In this document: one piece after another, positions 1-5,482 of the stretch
Numbering within the stretch: position 1 is the stretch's first letter
How the letters are laid out: each line of letters opens with the position of its first letter
Source of the DNA: Bacillota bacterium
GTDB lineage: Bacteria > Bacillota > Clostridia > Acetivibrionales > DSM-1351
Length of the DNA stretch: 6,266 bases
Reading direction: 5' to 3'
NCBI GenBank assembly: GCA_023436515.1
Contig: JAEZIV010000042.1
Location: 1 to 6,266 of the forward strand
The notes under the pieces: generated by a model
The model's input: only the letters and a program-made list of their open reading frames with translations
Told to the model about the DNA's origin: nothing
Database searches by the model: none
Made by a program: the position numbers and the translations under genes

Positions 1-123
1 GTCAAAAGGGGGGTGAACCTCCTTAACAAATGCACGGCAGGTTTGGTCCCATGCCACATCGGCAGCTCCATTAAAGGAAATAATTGTATCATCTAAATCA
101 AAAAGAATGGCTTTTGGCAGCAT
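1..123 (-). CDS. HAD-family hydrolase, N-terminal fragment (gene runs off the left edge)
   Basis: Only the first 41 codons are in the window; the rest lies beyond base 1. The protein begins MLPKAILFDLDDT, which is the classic HAD motif I (DxDxT, here D9-L-D11-D12-T13). In this superfamily the first Asp is the nucleophile that forms the phospho-aspartyl intermediate and the second is the general acid. The following residues are consistent with the start of a helical cap domain (subfamily I type), so a soluble cytoplasmic phosphatase or phosphoglycolate/nucleotidase-like enzyme is likely. The substrate cannot be told from this fragment. The ATG at 121-123 is supported by an AAAGGAG ribosome binding site at 130-136, seven bases upstream. 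It lies 102 bases downstream of the small membrane protein gene on the same strand, with no clear terminator between them. Confidence 0.85.
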   Translation of the reverse strand, partial: MLPKAILFDLDDTIISFNGAADVAWDQTCRAFVKEVHPPFD

Positions 124-225
124 TAATAACTCCTTTATTATACGATATTAACTCCAATAAAATTAAGTATAAGGCTCTTCTTGAACTCCTGTGCTTATTT
201 AACTACTGGGACGACTAGTTGAGGA

Positions 226-522
226 TTACACTCTTCTCTTAATTTTATCGTATCCTTCTCCATATTCTGTGCCACTTAAATAATTATCTTCAGCCGTCTC
301 CTTTGATTGAAAGCTGCTCCTTCGGCTGGGGTCTTCACATCTTAACAGCAGCTCAATTTCTAATTGATTTTTAGCTCTTATCTCTTCGGCTTTTATCGTT
401 GTTTGTGCATTAATCCTGGCTATTTCCAACTTATACTTGATTATCTTGTTTACAACTAGTGGTACAATGATTAATGCAGTAAATCCTAGGGTTCCGATTA
501 TGGGTCCCCAAATCTCATCCAT
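226..522 (-). CDS. Small single-span membrane protein of unknown function (98 aa)
   Basis: I do not recognise the family. Residues about 5-27 (from WGPIIGTLG to VVNKII) form one hydrophobic segment right at the N-terminus, without a cleavage motif, so this is probably an anchor. Residues about 29-61 are a highly charged, Ala/Glu/Lys/Leu-rich stretch that should form an amphipathic or coiled-coil helix. The last 35 residues are polar, acidic then basic (ending KIKRRV), and probably disordered. The positive residues directly after the membrane segment predict that the long tail is cytoplasmic. The ATG at 520-522 has a GAGGAG ribosome binding site at 531-536, eight bases away. Short anchor plus charged helix resembles the layout of PspB-like or other small scaffold proteins, but there is no sequence match I can claim. 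The gene is probably transcribed separately from the flavoprotein gene, since a terminator-like structure lies between them. Confidence 0.75.
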   Translation of the reverse strand: MDEIWGPIIGTLGFTALIIVPLVVNKIIKYKLEIARINAQTTIKAEEIRAKNQLEIELLLRCEDPSRRSSFQSKETAEDNYLSGTEYGEGYDKIKRRV

Positions 523-553
523 ATGTAAGTCTCCTCGATTATTTTATTTTATT

Positions 554-595
554 AAAAAATCTTAACCTTGTTGGCGGTTTTACTTCCAGGTTCAA
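554..595 (-). terminator. Probable intrinsic terminator after the flavoprotein gene
   Basis: Read on the minus strand, TT(G)AACCT (588-595) can pair with AGGTTAA (562-568), giving seven pairs with one bulged G. A run of six T (554-559) follows two bases after the stem. The loop is long, about 19 bases, and the stem is not GC-rich, so this is a moderate rather than strong terminator. It lies 16 bases after the stop codon of the gene at 611-1330, where a terminator is expected. Confidence 0.5.
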
Positions 596-610
596 TTGAG
601 ATAGTACAAT

Positions 611-1330
611 CTAAAAAGGCCTGCTCTGACCTGCTAGCCACCCTTTTTCAGCCCAGTATTTTTTATCAGTGTTCCCCTCTTCATAACCTGACATTGACTT
701 CTTCATAGCAAAAAACAGCAGCCTTGTAAATAATCTTACATGTAATTTTTTTCTATTTTCAACCGCAGTGAAAAATTTATTTGCTCTTGCGTGGAGCAAT
801 CTAGTAAACTTATCCTGCATGCTCAATTTCATATCCTGCCAGCTTTTCGCAAATATTCTCAGACCAATACTGTAGATTTTTCTGATCCCCCAGTAGGTAA
901 GACTTCTGGAGACAGGCTTTATTGCATGCTTCGTTCCTGCTCCCGCTGTTGTGGAGATAACCATTGCCACCTTAGAGAACATTTCCTCCATTGGCCTATG
1001 GGGCATGTACAGATAGGAGAAGTGATCTAGAAAGGCTTTTATTTGACCGCTTTCAGCAAGAGCAAAAACCGGAGACGTAAAAATGAAACCGTCGGCTTCT
1101 TTCATTGCCTCTGCAATGGGTTGAGTATACTGTGCATGTGGACATTTATCCTCCCCCTTAAAGAAGCAATTGTAGCAGCCACTGCAAAAGTAGGGCATAT
1201 CCTTTGATAAAAAGAATTCAAAAAAATCAACCTCACCCTTTTTCTTCAACTGCTCCATAAATATTTGGGTTGCCTTGTACGTATTTCCCTTTCTTGGGCT
1301 TCCATGGATAACACAAACCTTCAATTTCAT
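611..1330 (-). CDS. Flavodoxin-fold NAD(P)H-dependent oxidoreductase with a CX2CX2CX7C cysteine cluster (iron-sulfur flavoprotein-like)
   Basis: The 239-residue protein starts with a beta strand and phosphate loop, VCVIHGSPRKGNT (5-17), the FMN-phosphate binding signature of the NADPH-dependent FMN reductase / flavodoxin-like family. A second family feature is TSPVFALAESGQIKAFLD from about residue 100, the loop that lines the isoalloxazine ring. Cysteines C49, C52, C55 and C63 form CX2CX2CX7C, matching the compact motif known to bind a [4Fe-4S] cluster in Isf-type iron-sulfur flavoproteins of anaerobes. The C-terminal tail with GNTDKKYWAEKGWL is common in clostridial members. The likely role is cytoplasmic electron transfer or reduction of quinones, nitro compounds or oxygen species; the physiological partner is unknown. 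It is longer than minimal family members (about 180-200 aa) because of a basic helical region around 180-215. The ATG at 1328-1330 has a GGGAG element at 1334-1338, rather close (3 bases), within a purine-rich stretch. Confidence 0.85.
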   Translation of the reverse strand: MKLKVCVIHGSPRKGNTYKATQIFMEQLKKKGEVDFFEFFLSKDMPYFCSGCYNCFFKGEDKCPHAQYTQPIAEAMKEADGFIFTSPVFALAESGQIKAFLDHFSYLYMPHRPMEEMFSKVAMVISTTAGAGTKHAIKPVSRSLTYWGIRKIYSIGLRIFAKSWQDMKLSMQDKFTRLLHARANKFFTAVENRKKLHVRLFTRLLFFAMKKSMSGYEEGNTDKKYWAEKGWLAGQSRPF

Positions 1331-1384
1331 TATCTCCCTTTCCTATTAATATTTATAGATCAGCACAGTTTACGATAAAGTGTG

Positions 1385-1419
1385 TTTCGAAATACTCTTT
1401 TGAAATTATGTTTTTCAAA
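1385..1419. repeat. Cluster of TTTGAAA / TTTCAAA inverted repeats upstream of the flavoprotein gene
   Basis: TTTGAAA (1399-1405) and TTTCAAA (1413-1419) form a perfect 7-base inverted repeat with a 7-base spacer. An 8-base palindrome, TTTCGAAA (1385-1392), lies seven bases away. The cluster sits in the 101-base gap between the YjbQ gene and the flavoprotein gene. It has no T tract after it on the minus strand, so it does not look like a terminator. It could be a protein binding site controlling the flavoprotein gene, or chance in AT-rich DNA. Confidence 0.3.
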
Positions 1420-1431
1420 TTTCATTCCTAT

Positions 1432-1848
1432 CTATTCACCGATTATTTTTACAAGAACCCTTTTCTCTCTTTTACCGTCATATTCCCCGTAAAATATTTG
1501 CTCCCAGGTTCCAAAATCCAATTCTCCCTTCGTGATAGCGGCAACAACCTCTCGTCCCATGAGCTGTCTTTTCAGGTGTGCATCGGCATTGTCTTCAAAG
1601 CCATTATGGTTGTACTGGCTGTATGGCTTTTCTGGAGCAAGCCCTTCAAGCCATTTTTCAAAGTCTTGATGAAGCCCATGCTCATCATCGTTTACAAAAA
1701 CACTGGCAGTAATGTTCATGGCATTTACCAATACAATACCTTCCTTTACTCCACTCTCATCAATGCACTTCTGTACCTGTGAGGTAATATTTACATATGC
1801 TCTGCGTTTGGGTATGTTAAAGTATAGTTCTTTCCGATAGGCTTTCAT
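1432..1848 (-). CDS. yjbQ: YjbQ / UPF0047 family protein (138 aa)
   Basis: This is a complete member of the YjbQ (UPF0047) family, small single-domain beta-rich proteins that usually form trimers. Family hallmarks are [12 protein letters not shown] (45-56), [16 protein letters not shown] (57-72), [17 protein letters not shown] (85-101) with the conserved N87, H91 and K93, and [17 protein letters not shown] (111-127). It ends [10 protein letters not shown], the usual end of the domain. Database entries often name the family 'secondary thiamine-phosphate synthase enzyme' because E. coli YjbQ has weak thiamine phosphate synthase activity; the true role remains unsettled. No thiamine gene is nearby. 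Residue 45 is Asn where most members, as I recall them, have His. The ATG at 1846-1848 has an AAGGGGA-type ribosome binding site at about 1857-1862. The gene starts 50 bases after the TetR stop codon without a visible terminator, so it may receive read-through from that operon. Confidence 0.9.
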   Translation of the reverse strand: MKAYRKELYFNIPKRRAYVNITSQVQKCIDESGVKEGIVLVNAMNITASVFVNDDEHGLHQDFEKWLEGLAPEKPYSQYNHNGFEDNADAHLKRQLMGREVVAAITKGELDFGTWEQIFYGEYDGKREKRVLVKIIGE

Positions 1849-1898
1849 ATGCTTTTCCCCTTATCCTTTGAAATAATGGTTTTATCCTGGTCCTTGTT

Positions 1899-2531
1899 CT
1901 AGCTTTTGTATATGCCATACTTAAGCATGTCTACAAATTCGTACTGCTCTTTTATCATAGCCTTCGTTTCCTCAATTGAAAGCTTGGTTGCCTTTCCCTT
2001 CGCCATTTTAACATATTTGCCATAAAGGGCATCCAGACATAAGCTCATGAATTCTATTGCCTTACTCTTATCTATATCATCTCTGAATTTGGTATAGTCT
2101 ATATTTTCAAATACCCCTGGCATACTTTGCTTATACATCTTCTGGTATCTGACTTGAATATACTCCTCCATACCAATGGGTGTATCAATAAAGGCTTCCA
2201 TGATCAATTTGTACATAAGCGGTGCTTCATAGGCTAATTGCACCTTAATCATGCCACTTTGTATAATCCTTTCAAATAAATCCTCCTTCGGTTTCCCCTG
2301 GAGCTTTAGCATTCGGTCATAAAAGTGCTGCATAGTCATGTCAAGTAAATACAAGTATAATTTTTTCTTGCTGCCAAAGTAGTGAAATAGCAGTCCCTTT
2401 GATATTCCCGCTTTATTTACTATTACATTCGTTGAAGCCTTTTCGTATCCCTTTTCGGCAAACTCCTCCAGACAAACGTCAATTATTGTATTTCTCTTTT
2501 CTTCATTTAATTTATCAAAAGCCGGATTCAA
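1899..2531 (-). CDS. TetR/AcrR-family transcriptional repressor, likely regulator of the ABC transporter operon
   Basis: The 210-residue protein has a typical TetR N-terminal DNA-binding domain. Helix 1 spans about 10-27 (EEKRNTIIDVCLEEFAEKGY), and the helix-turn-helix runs about 33-52 (STNVIVNKAGISKGLLFHYF), followed by the family's SKKKLYLYLL (54-63). Residues 65-210 form the all-helical ligand-binding and dimerisation domain, which is variable and gives no ligand identity. The start codon is TTG (2529-2531); a GGGGAG ribosome binding site at 2540-2545, eight bases upstream, supports it, and the conserved domain begins right after it. It is the third gene of the set ATPase-permease-TetR, 38 bases after the permease. 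A perfect inverted repeat over the operon promoter (4343-4366) is the likely target, so autoregulation together with the transporter is inferred. Ligand binding by the C-terminal domain would relieve repression. The inducer is probably a transported or membrane-active compound. Confidence 0.92.
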   Translation of the reverse strand: MNPAFDKLNEEKRNTIIDVCLEEFAEKGYEKASTNVIVNKAGISKGLLFHYFGSKKKLYLYLLDMTMQHFYDRMLKLQGKPKEDLFERIIQSGMIKVQLAYEAPLMYKLIMEAFIDTPIGMEEYIQVRYQKMYKQSMPGVFENIDYTKFRDDIDKSKAIEFMSLCLDALYGKYVKMAKGKATKLSIEETKAMIKEQYEFVDMLKYGIYKS

Positions 2532-2539
2532 TATTTCTT

Positions 2540-2545
2540 CTCCCC
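2540..2545 (-). promoter_or_regulatory. Ribosome binding site deciding the TTG start of the TetR gene
   Basis: GGGGAG on the minus strand lies eight bases before the TTG at 2529-2531. No in-frame ATG lies between it and the first conserved helix, so this site supports TTG as the real start. Confidence 0.7.
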
Positions 2546-2555
2546 TGACCAGTCA
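2546..2555. promoter_or_regulatory. Short palindrome related to the operon operator, before the TetR gene
   Basis: TGAC-CA-GTCA is a 4-base inverted repeat with a 2-base spacer, in the 38-base gap between permease and TetR genes. On the minus strand it reads TTGACTGGTCA, which shares the TTGACTGG and TGGTCA halves of the main operator at 4343-4366 but is 4 bases shorter in the middle; both copies also have CAAATT just upstream. A TetR dimer that fits one spacing may not fit the other, so this may be a weak secondary site or a relic. Confidence 0.35.
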
Positions 2556-2569
2556 ACTAATTTGTTACA

Positions 2570-3373
2570 TTAAGCAACTATGTCCTTTTTATTATATAGT
2601 ACGTAAGTCGCTAAAGTACATACGAATGTTATTAAAATCATAATTACTATGTATATTGGCTCGATAGATTTCTGTATAATGATGTCAGCGCCATCTACAT
2701 ATTTAAAGGGCGTAAAATACTTGAGGAAGCTCACATTTTCCGATATGGAAGCTATAATACTGACAAAATATAGTCCCAGCACAATACCCACTCCAGCAGG
2801 TATATTAACTCTCGCCTTAACTACAAATATCGATATCAATAGACCTATTGCCCCAAAGCTTACCTGCATTAAAACAGGCCCTATGAACAGCAGCAGTAAG
2901 GCTTTTTTGTCATAAGCATCAGTGCTCACAAGTTCTATAGTAAAATAGGATACAATGCTTACTATTACATTGAGAATAAGAAGGTTTGTTAGTACCGCCA
3001 GTATTTTTTCACTTATTATTCTGTTTCTGGTAACTGGCTTCGAAAGTAAAAATTCTATAGTTCTCTCGTCCTCCTCCTTGGACAAAATTGAGCACCCCTG
3101 AAGTACGGCAAATATACCTCCAAGAATAGTAACTAGCAGATAACAGTATGTATTGTAAAAACCAAGCAGTTCAGTGATACTAACCTTATCCATTCCAAAT
3201 GCAGCTATCAATTCCTTCGGGAAAGCCTCCAGCATAACACTCATTTTGTCCTTCATTGATCCGCTCAAGGATGGGAACAGTAACAGCATAGATACATTGT
3301 ATAAAACAAGAATTGAGGTCCATAGGATAACCGATTTACGGTTTCTAACCAGTTCTCTAAAATATAAATGCAT
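2570..3373 (-). CDS. ABC-2 type transporter permease (267 aa, six membrane spans)
   Basis: This is the membrane half of an ABC-2 family transporter, probably an exporter. Six hydrophobic segments are visible at about 15-33, 75-97, 125-147, 157-184, 191-210 and 238-260. A larger extracytoplasmic loop lies between spans 1 and 2. After span 2 comes KEEDERTIEFLLSKPVTRNR (99-118), the amphipathic segment typical of this family that contacts the ATPase ('coupling' region). The N-terminus is short and cytoplasmic, as usual in ABC2 permeases. The ATG at 3371-3373 follows an excellent GAGGAGG ribosome binding site (3381-3387). The gene begins 27 bases after the ATPase stop codon, so the two are co-transcribed and form one transporter, presumably as a 2+2 assembly. 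The substrate is not evident; related pairs under TetR control often confer tolerance to antibiotics, peptides or lipophilic compounds, which is inference here. Confidence 0.9.
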   Translation of the reverse strand: MHLYFRELVRNRKSVILWTSILVLYNVSMLLLFPSLSGSMKDKMSVMLEAFPKELIAAFGMDKVSITELLGFYNTYCYLLVTILGGIFAVLQGCSILSKEEDERTIEFLLSKPVTRNRIISEKILAVLTNLLILNVIVSIVSYFTIELVSTDAYDKKALLLLFIGPVLMQVSFGAIGLLISIFVVKARVNIPAGVGIVLGLYFVSIIASISENVSFLKYFTPFKYVDGADIIIQKSIEPIYIVIMILITFVCTLATYVLYNKKDIVA

Positions 3374-3400
3374 TAAATCGCCTCCTCAAAAATTTTCAGC

Positions 3401-4276
3401 TTACTCATAGTAGTGCATAAATATCTCCTCAAGCTGAGGCTCTTCTATCCATAAATTATTGATTTCACAATCATTCAATTTCTTAATAAGGTCAGCAATC
3501 CTACCGCTGTATAAAAACTCTATATTATTTCCCGAGACAGAGCTAATAACAATTCCTTTAATTTCATCAAAAGCTTTTAAAACAGGCTTTGCAAATTCAA
3601 TCTTAACTTTTTTGTATGTACTGGATGTAAGATTTTCTATAGTTTCAATTTTTAGAATTCTTCCCTCTTTGATAATTGCTACTCTGTCACAAAGCTTCTG
3701 AACCTCGGTAAGAATGTGGGAGGAAAAAAATATAGTTACTCCCTTTTTGTTCTCTTCTTTTAAAATTTCAAAAAACTTGTTCTGCATTAAGGGATCAAGT
3801 CCGCTGGTAGGCTCATCGAGGATAAGTAGACGGGGCTCATGCAGCAGTGCCTGAACAATCCCAACCTTCTTTTTGTTGCCGAAGGACAGTTCTTCTAATT
3901 TTTTGTCTGTATTAAGCTCCAGCGCATCACACAGCTCCTTTATCCTTGAGGTGCAATCCTTTTTATAGAAGCCTGCCGAATATATAAGTAAATCCCCGAC
4001 CTTCATATCATCATAATAATGAACCTCTGAGGGTAAATATCCAATGCTCTGTCTGATTTTACTGCTCTGACTAAAACAGTTCATTCCCAATATTTTTGCA
4101 GTTCCACTGGTTGGGTGAATTAAATTCAATATGGTTCGTATTGTAGTTGATTTCCCTGCTCCATTTGGACCGATAAAGCCATAAATCTCCCCATCACTAA
4201 CCTGAAGGTCTACATCAATAATCCCTCTGGAAGTGCCATATTGCTTGGTAAGCCTCGTAATTTCAATAGCACTCAT
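3401..4276 (-). CDS. ABC transporter ATP-binding protein (291 aa)
   Basis: This is the ATPase partner of the permease at 2570-3373. Visible motifs in order are Walker A GPNGAGKST (36-44), the post-Walker region YLPSEVHYYDDMKV (80-93) where the Q-loop glutamine is replaced as in many ABC-2 exporters of the CcmA/DrrA-like group, the ABC signature LSFGN (130-134) followed by KKKVGIVQAL, Walker B LLILDE (150-155) with catalytic E155, D-loop SGLD (158-161) and switch His H187 (SSHILTEV). All catalytic residues are present, so the protein should be active. The about 80 residues after the nucleotide-binding domain form the C-terminal accessory domain common in this group. The ATG at 4274-4276 follows AAGGAGC (4284-4290). 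It is the first gene of the operon, with a strong promoter and an overlapping operator upstream. Confidence 0.95.
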   Translation of the reverse strand: MSAIEITRLTKQYGTSRGIIDVDLQVSDGEIYGFIGPNGAGKSTTIRTILNLIHPTSGTAKILGMNCFSQSSKIRQSIGYLPSEVHYYDDMKVGDLLIYSAGFYKKDCTSRIKELCDALELNTDKKLEELSFGNKKKVGIVQALLHEPRLLILDEPTSGLDPLMQNKFFEILKEENKKGVTIFFSSHILTEVQKLCDRVAIIKEGRILKIETIENLTSSTYKKVKIEFAKPVLKAFDEIKGIVISSVSGNNIEFLYSGRIADLIKKLNDCEINNLWIEEPQLEEIFMHYYE

Positions 4277-4299
4277 TTTATCAGCTCCTTATAAAAATT

Positions 4300-4311
4300 A
4301 CTTAATTAAGT
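4300..4311. repeat. 12-base perfect AT-rich palindrome in the ABC operon leader
   Basis: ACTTAATTAAGT is self-complementary over 12 bases. It lies between the predicted transcription start (about 4327) and the ribosome binding site (4284-4290) of the ATPase gene. It has no loop, so it is a poor RNA hairpin; it could be a DNA site for a dimeric regulator or chance in AT-rich DNA. Confidence 0.25.
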
Positions 4312-4333
4312 TAATTTTATCGCTATAATTATT

Positions 4334-4362
4334 ATTATATGTTTTATTGACCACCCAGTCAA
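4334..4362 (-). promoter_or_regulatory. Sigma-A type promoter of the ABC transporter-TetR operon
   Basis: On the minus strand the -35 box is TTGACT (4357-4362, one mismatch to TTGACA), followed by 17 bases and a perfect -10 box TATAAT (4334-4339). Transcription should begin near 4327, giving a leader of about 50 bases before the ATPase ATG. The match is close to consensus, which fits a strong promoter held off by a repressor. Confidence 0.85.
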
Positions 4363-4366
4363 TAAA
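4343..4366. promoter_or_regulatory. Probable TetR operator overlapping the -35 box
   Basis: TTTATTGAC (4343-4351) and GTCAATAAA (4358-4366) are perfect 9-base inverted arms around a 6-base spacer (CACCCA). Length and symmetry are typical of sites for TetR dimers. The right arm contains the complement of the whole TTGAC core of the -35 box, so bound repressor would block RNA polymerase. The TetR gene is the third gene of the operon that this promoter drives, so it is the natural candidate to bind here. The pairing of this protein with this site is inferred. Confidence 0.75.
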
Positions 4367-4384
4367 TTTGGTATTATTTCTCAA

Positions 4385-4446
4385 ATATAAAAAACACCTG
4401 CTTATCAAGGCTAAAGCTATAACTTTTGACCCTAAAAACAGATGTT
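4385..4446 (-). terminator. Probable terminator after the phospholipase C gene
   Basis: On the minus strand AACATCTG (4439-4446) pairs with CAGGTGTT (4393-4400) over eight positions, one of them G-U. The transcript then runs directly into T-rich sequence (TTTTTTATATTT, about 4383-4394, sharing bases with the stem end). The 38-base loop contains a smaller AAAGT/GCTTT hairpin near 4412-4426, which would shorten the effective loop. It stands 38 bases after the phospholipase C stop codon and just upstream of the ABC operon promoter, a sensible place to insulate the two units. Confidence 0.5.
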
Positions 4447-4484
4447 ATACAAACTTCATTATAATTAATTTTATCCTACCTTGC

Positions 4485-5222
4485 TCAAGAACTTGAATTA
4501 TTAACCCTTGACCTGCTTCCATTCAATTGGGCATCCTCATAAAATTTTGAAAGCAGCCCTGCTGTACTCTTCTGGGATAGAGGCAGCATAAGCTTGGAAA
4601 TCTCATAATATCTATGTTCATCATCGGCAATTGAGCTGAACCTGCTACTTGCCCGAATAGCACTAATGGCATTATGGCGGATGAATTCCTCTACGCTCCC
4701 GAGATAGCAGCCCTTATCATAGACCAGGCACTCAGGAATACTGAGGAAATTATCCCTCACATACTTCTCAAATTTATGATGTTCATCCAGTAGCTTAATA
4801 TTTGCATGCTGAGGTACTGTCATATCTTGAACCAGGTGTGCCGAAGCCCCAAGAAAAAACATGGCACGATTTACGTCGCCTGCTTGAAAATACCCCAAAG
4901 CAAAGGAATAGTAATTATTCGCAAGGCTCAACGCATTTGTATTACCGTATAGTCCCCTGTCCTTTGATGGGTTGTAAAAATGTCCTGAGCTTTTAAAATC
5001 CTGGTCAGCCCAAACAACGCCCAGGTTTAACTCTGATAAATATTTAGTAAAAAATTCGAACTCTTCATCCTTTTTATCATTCTTTAAAATTGCTATAGAC
5101 TGAATATTTATTACCCTGTGTACCTTGCATTCTGTCGACATGATTGCTTTCTTGACAGGGTTAATAGCTTTCATGGTATATTTAAAAATTTTCCCATACG
5201 AATATTCAACGATTTTAGGCAT
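4485..5222 (-). CDS. Zinc-dependent phospholipase C family protein, single-domain, no visible signal peptide (245 aa)
   Basis: The protein matches the zinc-dependent phospholipase C domain of B. cereus PC-PLC and the catalytic domain of C. perfringens alpha-toxin. Alignment by eye gives metal ligands H35 (HRVINIQSIAILKND, like HAMIVTQGVSILEND in alpha-toxin), D73 in WADQD, H81 in GHFYNP, H129 and D133 in LGASAHLVQD, H139 in PQHAN, and H148 with E152 in EHHKFE. The H129/D133/H139 and H148/E152 spacings equal those in the known enzymes. Such enzymes hydrolyse phospholipids to diacylglycerol and a phospho-headgroup using three zinc ions. There is no C-terminal PLAT/C2 domain, so it resembles the B. 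cereus type rather than alpha-toxin. The N-terminus is odd: 34 residues precede H35, they hold no tryptophan to serve as the N-terminal zinc ligand, and no hydrophobic signal sequence is visible. The protein may therefore act inside the cell or have altered metal binding. The ATG at 5220-5222 follows GGGAGG (5230-5235). It is divergent from the patatin-like gene. Confidence 0.88.
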   Translation of the reverse strand: MPKIVEYSYGKIFKYTMKAINPVKKAIMSTECKVHRVINIQSIAILKNDKKDEEFEFFTKYLSELNLGVVWADQDFKSSGHFYNPSKDRGLYGNTNALSLANNYYSFALGYFQAGDVNRAMFFLGASAHLVQDMTVPQHANIKLLDEHHKFEKYVRDNFLSIPECLVYDKGCYLGSVEEFIRHNAISAIRASSRFSSIADDEHRYYEISKLMLPLSQKSTAGLLSKFYEDAQLNGSRSRVNNSSS

Positions 5223-5296
5223 CTAACAACCTCCCATAGTGCAAAAACCAAGCTACAATAACTATTATATATTTTAATGCCTATAAAGTATCTCAT

Positions 5297-5326
5297 ATAA
5301 TAGATAAATTAACGTATTTTTTACAA
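5297..5326 (-). promoter_or_regulatory. Candidate promoter for the phospholipase C gene
   Basis: On the minus strand TTGTAA (5321-5326) and TATTAT (5297-5302) are separated by 18 bases, an acceptable sigma-A arrangement about 75 bases before the ATG. In DNA this AT-rich, similar pairs arise by chance; a second TATAAT-like element lies at about 5263-5270 without a good -35. A sporulation sigma factor could not be excluded. Confidence 0.35.
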
Positions 5327-5395
5327 TTAAATACAATTAAAACAAAACAAAACCTCAATAATTAATTATCTCCTATATCTCAAAATAATGCATTG

Positions 5396-5424
5396 TTGAA
5401 TATACATAAAAAATAGAGTATAAT
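5396..5424 (+). promoter_or_regulatory. Sigma-A type promoter of the patatin-like phospholipase gene
   Basis: TTGAAT (5396-5401), 17 bases, then a perfect TATAAT (5419-5424). Transcription should start near 5431, which leaves an untranslated leader of about 155 bases before the ATG at 5587, long for a simple clostridial gene. Confidence 0.7.
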
Positions 5425-5482
5425 TCAGTGAGAAAATAGTAAAGTCAGTTACTAGTGGTATATACTGGGGGTTTTGGCTAAA

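Noticed and set aside
132..145. TATAAT on the minus strand just before the HAD gene, as a promoter
   Set aside because: The box abuts the ribosome binding site, so transcription would start inside or after it, and no -35 element lies at a suitable distance.
201..220. AACTA/TAGTT inverted repeat after the small membrane protein gene as a terminator
   Set aside because: The stem is only five pairs with a ten-base loop and no T run follows on the minus strand.
791..1030. Plus-strand open frame opposite the flavoprotein gene
   Set aside because: It lies wholly inside a convincing minus-strand gene, has no good ribosome binding site, and its product is Cys/His-rich without family features.
1408..1782. 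Plus-strand open frame opposite the YjbQ gene
   Set aside because: The opposite strand encodes a clear full-length YjbQ protein; the plus-strand product has no recognisable motif.
2529..2557. TTGACT plus TATTGA on the minus strand as a separate promoter of the TetR gene
   Set aside because: Spacing is 17 bases, but the -10 would overlap the TTG start codon, so the transcript would lack the ribosome binding site and start codon.
2649..3701. Three plus-strand open frames (2649-2915, 3174-3410, 3459-3701) opposite the ABC transporter genes
   Set aside because: They are antisense shadows of the permease and ATPase genes, whose motifs are unmistakable, and none has a supported start.
4802..4996. 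Plus-strand open frame opposite the phospholipase C gene
   Set aside because: It is antisense to the conserved metal-binding core and has no family match or ribosome binding site.
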